Of a DNA stretch of 64,000 bases, positions 1 to 11,125 are shown in pieces. The DNA comes from Mallotus nudiflorus. Its lineage: Eukaryota > Streptophyta > Magnoliopsida > Malpighiales > Euphorbiaceae. The notes beneath the pieces were generated by a model that was given only the letters and a program-made list of their open reading frames with translations, did not search any database and was not told the DNA's origin. How positions within the stretch are numbered: position 1 is the stretch's first letter; every line of letters begins with the position of its first letter. The stretch is taken from NCBI GenBank assembly GCA_947683625.1, contig CANTUR010000129.1, positions 1 through 64,000 on the forward strand. Reading direction: 5' to 3'. Made by a program: the position numbers and the translations under genes.

Positions 1-1077
1 ATGTGTAGACTTCGTCAATCTGTCTACAATCACCCAGATGGAATCATATCCATCCTTCGAACGAGGTAAACCGACCAAAAAATCCATAGCTATCCTTTCC
101 CACTTCCACTCGGGAATAGGAAGAGGCTGAAGCTTCCCATAAGGCTTTTGATGTTCGACTTTCACTTGCTGACATGTCAAACACTTAGCAACATAATCAG
201 CGACATCCTTCTTCAATCCATCCCACCAGTATAGATCTCTGATACTGTGGTACATTTTAGTAATGCCCGGATGAATGCTATAAGCTGTAGAGTGTGCTTC
301 CTCTAGAATCTCCTCTCTCAAGTCATCCACATCAGGAACACACAATCTACCACTGATCCACAACACACCATCATCATCGAGTGTGAAATCAGTGAACTTC
401 CCTGCTCTGACATTCCCTACAAGCTCTTCTAGAATAAGATCTCGGCTCTGAGCTGCTTTAATCCTATCCCTCAGTACAGATCGTACTTTAAACTGAGCTA
501 GCAGTCCACCTGATCTACTAATCTTCATCATCAGACCTTGATCCACCAATAAATGCAATTCCTGGATCAATGGTCTCCTCTCAACACCGATGTGAGCAAG
601 ACTACCTGAGGACTTCCTACTCAAGGCATCTGCTACAACATTAGCTTTACCCGGATGATATAAGATCTCACAATCATAATCCTTCAACAATTCCAACCAT
701 CTTCTCTACCTCAAATTCAGATCTCGCTGCTGAAAAATGTACTTAAGGCTCTTGTGATCAGTAAATATCTCACAAGTCACCCCGTACAGATAATGTCTCC
801 AGATCTTCAAAGCAAAGATCACTGCAGCCATCTCAAGATCATGTGTAGGATAGTTCTGCTCATGCTTCTTCAACTGCCTCGAAGCATAGGCTATCACCCT
901 TCCATTCTGCATCAACACACAACCAAGACCAATTCTAGAGGCATCACAGTAAACTGTGAACTTATCCACACTATTAGGCAAAGCTAACACTGGCGCTGTG
1001 GTCAACTTCTCCTTCAACAACTGAAAACTATTCTCACAAGCTTCTGACCACTCGAATCTAACATTCTTCTGAGTCAA
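1..1077 (-). pseudogene. Ty3/gypsy chromovirus pol fragment (RNase H to integrase), cut by the window edge
   Basis: Reverse-strand remnant of retrotransposon polyprotein. Reading from 1077 leftward it begins in the connection between reverse transcriptase and RNase H (FTVYCDASRIGLGCVLMQ), continues through RNase H (CEIFTDHKSLKYIFQQRDL), then the VADALSRKS linker, an H2C2 zinc-binding domain (IHPG.. followed by CLTCQQVK), and the start of the integrase core (WERIAMDFLVGLPRSKDGYD). One in-frame TAG just left of 706 replaces a Gln codon (LR*RRW); the frame is otherwise open to the window edge. The matching part of element G (51125-52100) is close in sequence, so this belongs to the same chromovirus clade. 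The reverse-transcriptase side ends abruptly at 1077 against LTR-like DNA, so the copy is rearranged. Confidence 0.9.
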
Positions 1078-1268
1078 AACACACCGAAAAAGGGAGCTTC
1101 AGGTAGTGGAAATGACTGGAGGTGGAGGAGGAAGGATGAGAGGCATAGTGACAGTAAAGAAATCAGTTGGAAATGGCTAGAAATGGTGGAAACCGTTTGG
1201 GAGGAAAAAATGAAGGAGACAATGGCATTTTGGTAAATAATGCAAATTTTATAATTTTGATAATAAAT

Positions 1269-1309
<41 letters not shown>

Positions 1310-1758
1310 ACACTTATATTATAATATTATATATATTCCCACACACAAATAATTCTCACCACATAAATATTTTATTATAGTTAATAATTTATACACTTAA
1401 AATTAATTAATTAATATTAAAATTAAATAATAAAAATTAAGGTAATTAATTAAATCCTAATTAATTTAAATAAATACACATATATACATTTTATTTTAGC
1501 ACTTAAAAATTATGTATGAGTTCATGCAAATTCGTAAAACTAGTCAAAATAATTAATATTAAATTATTTATGTGTCAATTTCCCCGAAAATACAATTTCC
1601 GAGAAAATTTTATGTAAAGTACTTAAAATAATATAAAATAATTAAAATTAGCTTTAAACAAACAACAAACTCATAAAATATCATAAATATATACAAAAAT
1701 TATTAACATTGCATATCCCGATGCAGTATAAAAATATTTAAAAATTCAGGATATTACA
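1078..1758 (-). repeat. Truncated chromovirus LTR fragment, probable 3' LTR
   Basis: On the reverse strand the right end reads TGTAATATCC at 1758, the same terminus as LTR copies A, B and E. Blocks typical of the first 500-700 bp of those LTRs follow, including the segment around 1510-1640 with CATGCAA and CCCCGAAAATAC. The purine-rich tract that precedes a 3' LTR lies directly to its right at 1759-1775. This makes 1758 the join between internal region and 3' LTR of a reverse-strand element. The LTR is cut at 1078 where pol sequence abuts. A TA-repeat tract sits at about 1270-1308. Confidence 0.75.
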
Positions 1759-2470
1759 GTCTTCCCCCCTTATAAGAATTCGTCCCCGAATTCCAGAAAT
1801 AAAATTACAAGATTAAGAAAGGAAGAGATATGGTTAAGAAGCTCGTATCTCAACTTTAGTCTCCCACATAAGCTCTTCCACGCTATTGCTTCACCACAAC
1901 ATCCTGATCATCTGGATTTGGTTCGAGCATAACTATCGAGCTTGATAATTTACAATCTCAACTGATTCCTTCTCAAACTTTAGATCTTCATTCAGTTCTA
2001 TATTGTTCAACTGTAACATGTACGAAGTAGTCCAAAATACACTCTCTCAAAATTGAGACATGGAACACTGGATACACATGAAATAGATTTGGAGGCAAAG
2101 CCAACTAATATGTAGTCTTCAGAATTACACCTCGTCTCATCACACCACTTTTCAAAGACATCTGAAGAATTACAGTCTTCAATCTGAAACTCCATATCTC
2201 TACGTTTAGGATCCATATCGCTCTTCTGATCATAACAACTTTCTCCGCTGTATTCTGAACCATCTCATATCTAGTTAAGACTTCTTTCTATAAAAGCCTC
2301 AAGTGGTGTCATTCCAATAATGCTATGGTAGGCTGTTATTATAAGCGAATTTTACAAGTAGCATATAGTCGACCTAGCTACCTCCCAGATCCAAAACACA
2401 CATCTTCAACATATTGTTTAGTATCTGGATCGTCCTCTCAGACTGTCATCTATCTGAGGATGAAAAGCAG
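1759..2470 (-). pseudogene. Chromovirus polypurine tract and integrase C-terminal remnant
   Basis: Reverse-strand internal remnant. At 1759-1775 the reverse strand carries a purine-rich run (AAGGGGGGAAGAC) immediately before the LTR terminus, as expected for a plus-strand primer. Further right, about 2040-2110, the reverse strand keeps the integrase C-terminal motif around LALPPNL and VFHVS in decayed form. At 2415-2470 the integrase-core motif around AFHPQ is recognisable. Many stops and frameshifts break it, and about half of the equivalent G sequence is missing. It is homologous to G 52240-53072. Confidence 0.7.
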
Positions 2471-2479
2471 TATATATGT

Positions 2480-2985
2480 AATGCAAACTTTATAATTTTG
2501 ATAATAAATTATGTATATAAGTATATATATATATATCCACACTTATATTATAATATTATATATATTCCCACACACAAATAATTCTCACCACATAAATATT
2601 TTATTATATTTAATAATTTATACACTTAAAATTAATTAATTAATATTAAAACTAAATAATAAAAATTAAGGTAATTAATTAAATCCTAATTAATTTAAAT
2701 AAATACACATATATAAATTTTATTTTAGCACTTAAAAATTATGTATGAGTTCATGCAAATTCGTAAAACTAGTCAAAATAATTAATATTAAATTATTTAT
2801 ATGTCAAGTTCTCCGAAAATACAATTCCCGGGAAAATTTACGTAAAGTACTTAAAATAATATAAAATAATTAAAATTACTTTAAACAAATAACAAACTCA
2901 TAAAATATCATAAATATATACAAAAATTATTAACACTGCATATCCCGATACAGTATAAAAATATTTAAAAATTCGGGATATTACA
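2480..2985 (-). repeat. Second copy of the chromovirus LTR 5' segment
   Basis: Direct repeat of 1239-1758, near-identical over about 500 bp and ending in the same GGATATTACA at 2985. The main length difference is the TA tract. The left edge joins decayed integrase at about 2471-2480 and the right edge joins a CA-rich tract. It could be a partial LTR of a second insertion or a segmental duplication. I find no target-site duplication. Confidence 0.7.
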
Positions 2986-3345
2986 CACTCTCACACACAC
3001 ACAAATTTAATTATATAACTAAACAAACATTATTATAAAACTTATATAATTACAATTATAAATACACAATGTCTATATATATATATATATATATATACTC
3101 ACAAAAAAAAAGTAATGATATACAAAAATTCAATATATATACACAAATTTAATTATATAACTAAACAAACATAATTATAAAACTTATATAATTACAATTA
3201 TAAATACACAGTGCCTATATATATATATAGACACACACTCACAAATGTAATTATATACATAAACAAATTTAATTATATAACTAAACAAACATAATTATAA
3301 AAGTTATGTAATTACAAATATATATATATATATATTTATATACCT
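2986..3345. repeat. Three-copy interspersed tandem repeat with TA and CA tracts
   Basis: A unit of about 60-70 bp containing AATTATATAACTAAACAAAC followed by an ATTATAAAACTTATATAATTACA-like stretch occurs three times, starting near 3005, 3149 and 3268. The copies are separated by (TA)n and CACACA tracts. Unit spacing is about 120-145 bp. No coding potential and no match to the neighbouring LTRs. Confidence 0.7.
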
Positions 3346-3778
3346 CACAACACTGATCATGCCTCTATGATATCAAGAAAACAATTTTTCTTATGTTGGA
3401 TGTAAATTTGTTTGTTAAAATTTTGCCTTAAAACTCAAAGAATCAAACTATTGATATATGTATTTTGCATTGTTTTAGTCTGTGCAGTGCTATACAGGTT
3501 GGATTCCAACTGTTGGATTGAAACATTATCGTGGAACATTATCGTTGAACAAAGATTCTTTGCAAGTTTGTACAATAATTTGGTTTTTCCTATCTCTAGA
3601 CACAATGTGTCAATTATTTGCTTTTTTCCTATCTTTATAACATTATTCAATTATTTCTTTTTCCTATTGGTTTTTTTATTGTATTGTCGGTGACTATTGA
3701 GAGCAATAATTGTTTGCTTTGTATACTTTTACCAACAACAATTTACTTTTTAATGATATGTTATGTGACAATTTACAA

Positions 3779-3848
<70 letters not shown>
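3779..3848. repeat. (ATA)n trinucleotide microsatellite
   Basis: Uninterrupted AAT/ATA trinucleotide repeat of about 23 units. It produces poly-Asn and poly-Tyr pseudo-frames on the two strands. Confidence 0.95.
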
Positions 3849-3849
<1 letters not shown>

Positions 3850-3929
3850 TAAAATTAAAATAATCATAATAGTGTTAAAATTAAAAAAAGTTGAAATTAA
3901 AAAAACAAACAAATCAAATATTATTATAA

Positions 3930-3968
3930 TATATTATAATAATATATAATAATAATAATAATAATAAT

Positions 3969-4005
<37 letters not shown>

Positions 4006-4026
4006 ATTATTATTATTATTATTATA
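3930..4026. repeat. Palindromic AAT/ATT microsatellite
   Basis: An (ATA)-type run (about 3948-3985) is followed directly by its complement, an (ATT)-type run (about 3986-4026), giving a long imperfect inverted repeat able to form a hairpin or cruciform. Confidence 0.85.
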
Positions 4027-6161
4027 TCAAAAAAAAACAAATAAAAAATTACAAAAAAATTTTGCCGTATAGTTATACCAATATTACCAATATTGTTATT
4101 ATCAATATTAAGAAAATTTTTCTATTACCAATATTATTATTCATAAGAAAAAAATTTTATGCTCAATTTTTTTTTCTTTTTAGCCATTTCATCAGAAGAG
4201 CGACACGAACATATTCATCTATTTTCTTTGCTCCAATTTAGTGTGTTACTCAAAATTTTACGTGATTGTAGTTAATTTCATATTAATGCATGTTGCAAAA
4301 TCACTATTCATATAATTATATTTTTTTATTCAGAATTTATTTATTTTTCAACCACTTTATCAATAGAATGACGGGAGTATTTCTGTATTTTTTTTGGTTA
4401 AAATTTAGTATATTAGTAAAATTTTTATGTAAATTTTAGTTGAATTTACATATTTTTATATATTTTTTATTATTTTTACTATTTCATTTAAGTCCGGGCT
4501 CATTTAAATAAAAAGTTCATTAATAATTTTTTTAATAAAAATAATAATAATTATTATATTAATATTAAAAATACTATCATAATTAAAATAATATTATATT
4601 AAAACATTTTAATTGGCAGAGTTGTCTTCTAATTAAAAAAATTACATTTTAATTGACTTCTGCAATATTTTATTAAAAAATACTTACCGTTAGGTTTTTA
4701 TTATATTACTGGTGTAATTATTATTATTATTATTATTATTATTAAATATCATCCTCATTAATTATAATTTTATTAACTTATATAATTATTAAATTTATTA
4801 ATTAAATTCATCATTTTATTATTCCATAATTGTATATTGTTTATATATATATATATATATATCGTTTATTAATATTATAGGATATATATTTTTTAACTAA
4901 TAGATATTATAATTGCCAACACATTTAATTATTTCAATATATAAAAATATATATTGGATTAACTATATTTAATCCTATTATTAACATGAAAAGTTGATTA
5001 TTAAATAATTTCTTCTTGATAAAAAAAATAATAATAATTTCTTCTTGGACCAACAACAAGTTCTTTTTCTTTTTAGGCCAGACAACTTCTTCTTCTTCTT
5101 CTTCTTTTTCTCTTCGATCTGTTGGTGCTTCTTCAAGTCTTGGTTCGTGTCACCGGTTCTACTTCATCGATCTGGCAAATAACGCCATGACCAATTCACC
5201 AAGTGTCATGGTTGGCTCACCCATGAAATCTACCAAGTTAGATTTAGCCAAACCGTTCCAGTAAAATCTCATTTACCCCCTCAATTTTTAGTACAAAACG
5301 GCTGATACACATAGTATCGACCATCATTTAATACATTGGTGCTCACATTGTGTTATTTAGAGGAAGATTTTCTCATGTCCTGTAATATCCCGTATTTTTA
5401 AATATTTTAATACTGCATCGGGATATGCAGTGTTAATAATTTTTGTATATATATATATTGATATTTTTACGAGTTGATATGTATTTAAAACCTATTTTAA
5501 TTATTGTGTATTATTTACAGTGCTTTACGTAAAATTTTCCCGAGACTTTTATTTTCGGGGAAATTTTCACGTAAATAATTTATTATTAATTATTTTAAAT
5601 ATATTTACGGACTTGCATGAACTCATACGTATTTTTAAATTACTAAATAAAGCCTTGTGTGTATATATTTATTTAATTAGGGTTTAATTTATTATCCTAA
5701 TATTTTTTTATTTTTTTATTAATTTTATTGTTATTTAATTATTTTATTTATTATTAAATTGTAAATTATTATAATAAGGTGTAGTGTGAGATTTTTCCCA
5801 AATATTTTATTTAAAATTATTTTTTTATTTTCTTTTTCTTTTTTCTTTTTTCTTTTTCTTTTTCTTTCTTTTTCTTTTTCTTTTTCTTTTCTTTTCCTTT
5901 CCTTTTCTTTTCTTCTTCTCCTTTCTTCTTCCCGAGCCCGATCGTTCTCCCCTCCCGCTGCAACTTCCGACCACCTACCATCGGTGTGCCGCCAGCAGCT
6001 CCGCCTTCCCCAGCCAGCAGCTCCGCCGCCCCTAGCTTCTTCCTCGGCGCCGGCTAGCTCCCATTTTCCCCATTTTGGCAGAAACTTCCCTCCTCGCCGT
6101 TCACCAACTTTCTGGCCACCGTTTTCGACACTGCCTATCTCTTTCTACTCCTTGAGCTTCG

Positions 6162-7084
6162 GTGAGTGTGATTCTAGCTTTGGCTTGAGCTGAATTGGTC
6201 TTGATTTGCTTAGGTTTCAAATTTTTAATTTCGGCCATATTAGGGTTTTTGATTTTTTTGAACTTTGAATTGCTTGATTCATGAAAACTCCCTTCACAAA
6301 TGTTGATCATTGTAGCTTAATCTATATTTATAAAATTTTTGTAGAATTTTTGGAGATTAATTTGATTTCTGGGTATTTTTGAATATTTTAATATTATTTT
6401 CTAATTTTCGGAAATTAATTAATTAAATTATGAAATTGTTTTTTATGATAATTATATGTGTTTTAAATGAATTATAGGAGTTTATTTGGAATTTTTATGA
6501 ATTTCTATGTATTTATTTTGAATTATTTAAGTTTATGTAATTTTGGGAAATTAGGGTTAATTGTGTTTTTAATTGAAATTAATTGGTTAATTGAGTTTAA
6601 TTATTTAATATTATTGATAAATATATTGAGAAAATTAATTTTGGATAATTATACTATTTTTGGTGAATTTTTGAAGTAATTTTAGTATATTTATATATAT
6701 AGGGGTATTTTGGTAATTTTACCCTAAATTGGCTAAAAATTTAATTTAATTGGTTTTAATAGTTATTTAAGGTATAAAAATGATTTCTACAAATTATTTG
6801 GTATTTTTAACTAATTAAAACTATTTTTCGTGAATTATTTTCAATTATATATATAATATACGATTTTACTAATAAAATGAGTTTTTATCGGTTTTTTACA
6901 GTGTTTTTAAGGTTAATTAAGTAATTTTTACTTATAAAATGAATTTCTATGTTATAAGGGTATTTTTGGTATTTTTATAATTATTCTGTGATTGTGGACC
7001 TTGGTCGGTAGATTGTAGTTTGGAGTCCGACCGAGGGGTTGTGAATTTAATTATGCATGTTTTTTGAAGTGTGTTTCTTTGCAG
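6162..7084 (+). other. Candidate LTR intron 1 in copy A
   Basis: The interval starts GTGAGTG after CTTCG and ends TTTCTTTGCAG before GGTCGACTC. Both edges fit plant splice consensus and the interior is U-rich, as plant introns are. The equivalent donor in G's 3' LTR is GTAAGT at about 53709-53715, and the acceptor-like YAG before GATCG is at about 54590. The interior diverges among family members while the flanking blocks stay recognisable. There is no transcript evidence; the alternative is that these are conserved DNA or RNA elements unrelated to splicing. Confidence 0.35.
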
Positions 7085-7938
7085 GGTCGACTCTACTCTT
7101 TGAGTAGAGAGATGTCTATTTTACAGGGGAGGTTCTGCCGAATTTTTGATAGAATTCTCGTAAAACGTGATGTCCGGTCTATCTCTAATCCTGTTTCTGT
7201 GATTAATATTCTAGATCAAATTCTAGGATTTCTGTTAGGTTTATTCTGATGTCTATTATTTATTGTTTATCTAGTTGCACCAAGACCGAGGCCTAGTAGA
7301 CCAGGCCCGTCGGACCCATCTCGTGGAGCGCACTAAGTGTGAGTTGCTATTTTATATATATATGCTTATGATGCATGATTTAGAAATGGATGTTTTATTT
7401 TGATTAAATATGCATAAATAATTTGATTATTACTTAAGTTTATATTTAGTTTATTTTGGTTTATTTTTGGTATATATCAAATTATATGCATGTTTTGTTA
7501 ATAAATTATATATAAAATATTTTTAAATATATTTATAGCTTAATTTATAATTTGATTGGATTTATTTGACATATATATACTCGAAATATACCTAGTTTAC
7601 TTTTGGTATATTTCCGATATATATATATGGTTTATATTGTTATTTTATTTAAATTCATGCATCATTTATTTGTGAATGGATGTTTTATATTTATTGATGA
7701 AGGATATCAATAGAATGTGCTACCTAGTGGGCAGCACTAGGACCGAGTACGTACCGGTGCGCTTATAGCAGATAGGCTATATTACTAACCTATTTGAGGA
7801 TATTGATTGAATTTGATTATTTGATGTGTGAGATATGGTTTGGAGGTGTGATTGCTGGAGCTCGGTTGACCAAGTGTCTCGGGGCCAATCACATTGGCAG
7901 TCAGACTGTTGGAGCTCGGTTGACTTAGTGTCTCGGGG

Positions 7939-10900
7939 TGTCACGACCCCAAAATAGGGGCCATGACCGGCACTAGGGAACGGGAATTCTTTCGAATCCG
8001 GAACCCGTAGCAAGCCTAAAAATAAAATTAAATCATGCAATAATAACAATAACAATATTATATGCAGCGGAAATAAAAATCATAAATATAATAATAACAT
8101 TTTCGTCAACTGGATTTAAATCAATTCTCAACTCATCACATATATATCTTTAAATACAAATCCAGTTTCAATATAATACATCTCTTTAAATAAAATACAT
8201 GAAATCCCCACACCTTAATTCACAACTACTACAGTGTCTAGATTATAAAAATAAGACTCAAGTAAGTAGTTTACACAAAGAAGCCGGGGGCGGAAGAAAA
8301 TCCTGCGTATCGACCTGCTACTGAGGTCTGAAGATGTTGACTCCCCTAAAAAATTATCAATGGAGGGCAGTCAGACCTCACTGAGTGAATTACTATAATA
8401 TATATACATACACACTAATGATAATGCATACAGTCAACAGTATATATCTAATATATATATACAGGCAATTACACACAGATGAAATAAAATCATTTTTATA
8501 TATTTTATCTGAAAATCATCTTTTATGAAGGATCACATAGAACCCTAGAATATCGCAACCTCAAAAATAGTGTTAGACAACACTCTACCCATACAGGCTC
8601 ACTTATTCCAAGATATATCCACTTAATCCATTTAGACAATAGACTGGCCCCGAGACACTAAGTCAACCGAGCTCCAGCAGTCTGACTGCCAGTGTGATTG
8701 GCCCCGAGACACTTGGTCAACCGAGCTCCAGCAATCACACCTCCAAACCATATCTCACATGTCAATAATCATAATCGATCAATATCCACAAATGGTTAGT
8801 AATATAGCCTAAATACTATAGGCGTACCGGTACGTACTCGGTCCTAGTGCTGTCCACTAGGTAGCACGTTCTATCGATATCCTTCATCATTAATAATATA
8901 AAACATTCATTCACAAAAATAAATGATGCATGAAGTTCAATAAATATCAACATAAACCATATATATACTAGAAATATACCAAAAGTAAACCAGGTATATT
9001 TCGAGTATATATACGTCAAATAAATCCAATTAAATCATAAATTAAGCTCGAAATATATTTAAAAACATTTTAAATATAATTTATTCATAAAACATGCATA
9101 TAATTTAATATATACCAAAAATAAACCAAAATAAACTAAATATAAACTTAAGAAATAATCAAATTATTTATGCATATTTAATCAACATAAAAACATGCAT
9201 TTCTAAATCATGCATCCTAAGCATATATATATAGTATAGTAACTCACCTAGTGCGCTCCACGAGACGGGTCCGACGGGCCTGGTCCACTAGCCCTCGATC
9301 TCGACGCAACTAAACAAGCAAATAACGACATCAGAATAAACCTAACAGAAATCCTAGAATTCGATCTAGAGTATTAAACACAGAATCAGAAATTAGGGTT
9401 CGATTGGATATCACGTTTTACGAGAATTCTACCAAAAATTCGGTAGAACCTCCCCTGTAAAACGGACATCTCTCTACTCAAAAGGGTAGAGCCGACCCTG
9501 CAAATAAATACACTTTGAAAAACAAGCTCAAAACAAATCCACAACCCCTCGGTCGGATTCCAGACTACAATCTACCGACCGGGGGTCCACAAACACAGAA
9601 CAATTCCAGAAATACCAAAAATATCCTTAAATAATAAAAATACATTTTATAAGTAGAAATTACATAATTAACCTTAAAACACTGTAAAAATCGATAAAAA
9701 CTCATTTTATTTGAAAAACCGTATATTATATATATAATTGAAAATAATTAACGAAAAATAGTTTTAATTAGTTAAAAATATCAAATAATTTATAGAAATC
9801 ATTTTTATACCTTAAATAACTATTAAAACCAATTAAATTACATTTTTAGCCAATTTAGGGTTAAAATTACCAAAATACCCCTATATATATAAATATACTT
9901 AAATTACTTCAAAAATTCACCAAAAATTATACAATTATCCAAAATTAATTTTCTCAACATATTTATCAATAATATCAATAATTATACCCAATTATCCAAT
10001 TAATTTCAAATAAAAACACATTTAACCCTAATTTTCCAAAATTCCATAAACTTCAATAATTCAAAATAAATACTTAGAAATTCATAAAAATTCGAAATTA
10101 ATTCCTATAATTCATTTAAACACCTAATTTAACCATAAAACACAATTTCATAATTTAAATAATTAATTTCCGAAAATTAGAAAATAATATTAAAATATTC
10201 AAAAATACCCAAAAATCCAAAAATTCCAAAAAAATTCATACATGTAGATTGAGCTACTAGGATCAACGTTTGTGAAGGGAGTTTTCATGAATCAATCAAT
10301 TCAAAGCTCAAAAAAATCAAAAACCCTAATGTGACCGAAATTGAAAATTCGAAACCTAAGCAATTCTAGACCATTTAAGCTCAAACCAAAGCTAGAATCA
10401 CACTCACCGGAGCTCAAGGAGAAGAAAGAGACCGGCGGTGTCAAAAACGGTGGTCGGAGGAGGAAGAAACGACGAGGAGAAGATTTCGGCCAAAAATGGT
10501 AGAAATAGCTCGCCGGCGCCAGGGAAGGAAGCTGCTGGCGGCGGAGGACGGCTGGGAATGATGGTGGCAAGCCGGGAGGCACACCGACGGTAGGTGATCG
10601 ACGTGACAGACGGTGGTGAGGGTTGGTGGTCGGGCGCGCACGGGAAGAAGGAAGAAGAAGAAGAAGAAAAAGAAAAAAGAAAGAAAAGAAAAAGAAAGAA
10701 AAAAAAAGAAAAAAAAAAAAAGAAAAAAAAAGAAAAAGAAAAAAATAATTAAATAATAATTAAATAATTAAATAACAATAAATTAATAAATAAATAATAA
10801 AAATATTAGGGTAATATATTAAACCCTAATTAAATAAATATACACACACATAGGCTTTATTTAGTAATTTAAAAATACGCATGAGTTCATGCAAGTCCGA

Positions 10901-11125
10901 AAATATATTTAAAATAATTAATAATAAATTATTTACGTGAAAATTTCCCCGAAAATGCAAGTCCCGGGAAAACTTTACGTAAAGCACTGTAAATAATACA
11001 CAGTAATTAAAATAGGTTTTAAATACACATCAACTCGTAAAAATATCGTAAGATATATACAAAAATTATTAACACTGCATATCCCGGTACAGTGTAAAAA
11101 TATTTTAAAAACACGGGATATTACA
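7939..11125 (-). mobile_element. Solo LTR, copy B, inserted head-on in copy A
   Basis: Reads TGTCACGACC at 7939 and GGATATTACA at 11125, the reverse complement of the copy A termini. Length 3187 bp. The target-site duplication CGGGG occurs at 7934-7938 and 11126-11130 and lies inside the second unit of copy A's 54-bp repeat. Removing B with one CGGGG gives a continuous GTCTCGGGGCCAGTC, as found intact in other copies. It carries the full block order in reverse, including a purine tract at about 10640-10745. The open frames at 10301-10641 are LTR sequence. Confidence 0.95.

Larger units (their letters stand above)
3346..5375. other. AT-rich non-genic stretch with microsatellites
   Basis: No recognisable gene. 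It holds an (ATA)n microsatellite (about 3779-3848), a palindromic AAT/ATT tract (3930-4026), short ATT repeats near 4718-4743, a (TA)n tract near 4843-4862 and a CTT repeat near 5086-5106. An 82-codon open frame at 5016-5264 includes a serine run that is simply the CTT repeat. The rest of that frame matches no family I know. Confidence 0.6.

Noticed and set aside
3412..3863. Hydrophobic open frames with a poly-Asn tail
   Set aside because: AT-rich composition gives Phe/Leu/Ile-rich frames on both strands, the poly-Asn is a microsatellite, and no family motif is present.
5016..5264. 82-codon frame with a serine run and a less biased C-terminal half
   Set aside because: No recognisable domain, homology or context; the serine run is a CTT repeat. 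It could be an old gene fragment but cannot be supported.
5786..6193. 135-codon open frame with Ser/Phe-rich and Pro-rich segments
   Set aside because: It lies wholly in solo LTR A and corresponds to the pyrimidine tract plus GC-rich LTR block. The equivalent frames in B, C and E have different frame continuity, so it is not a conserved protein.
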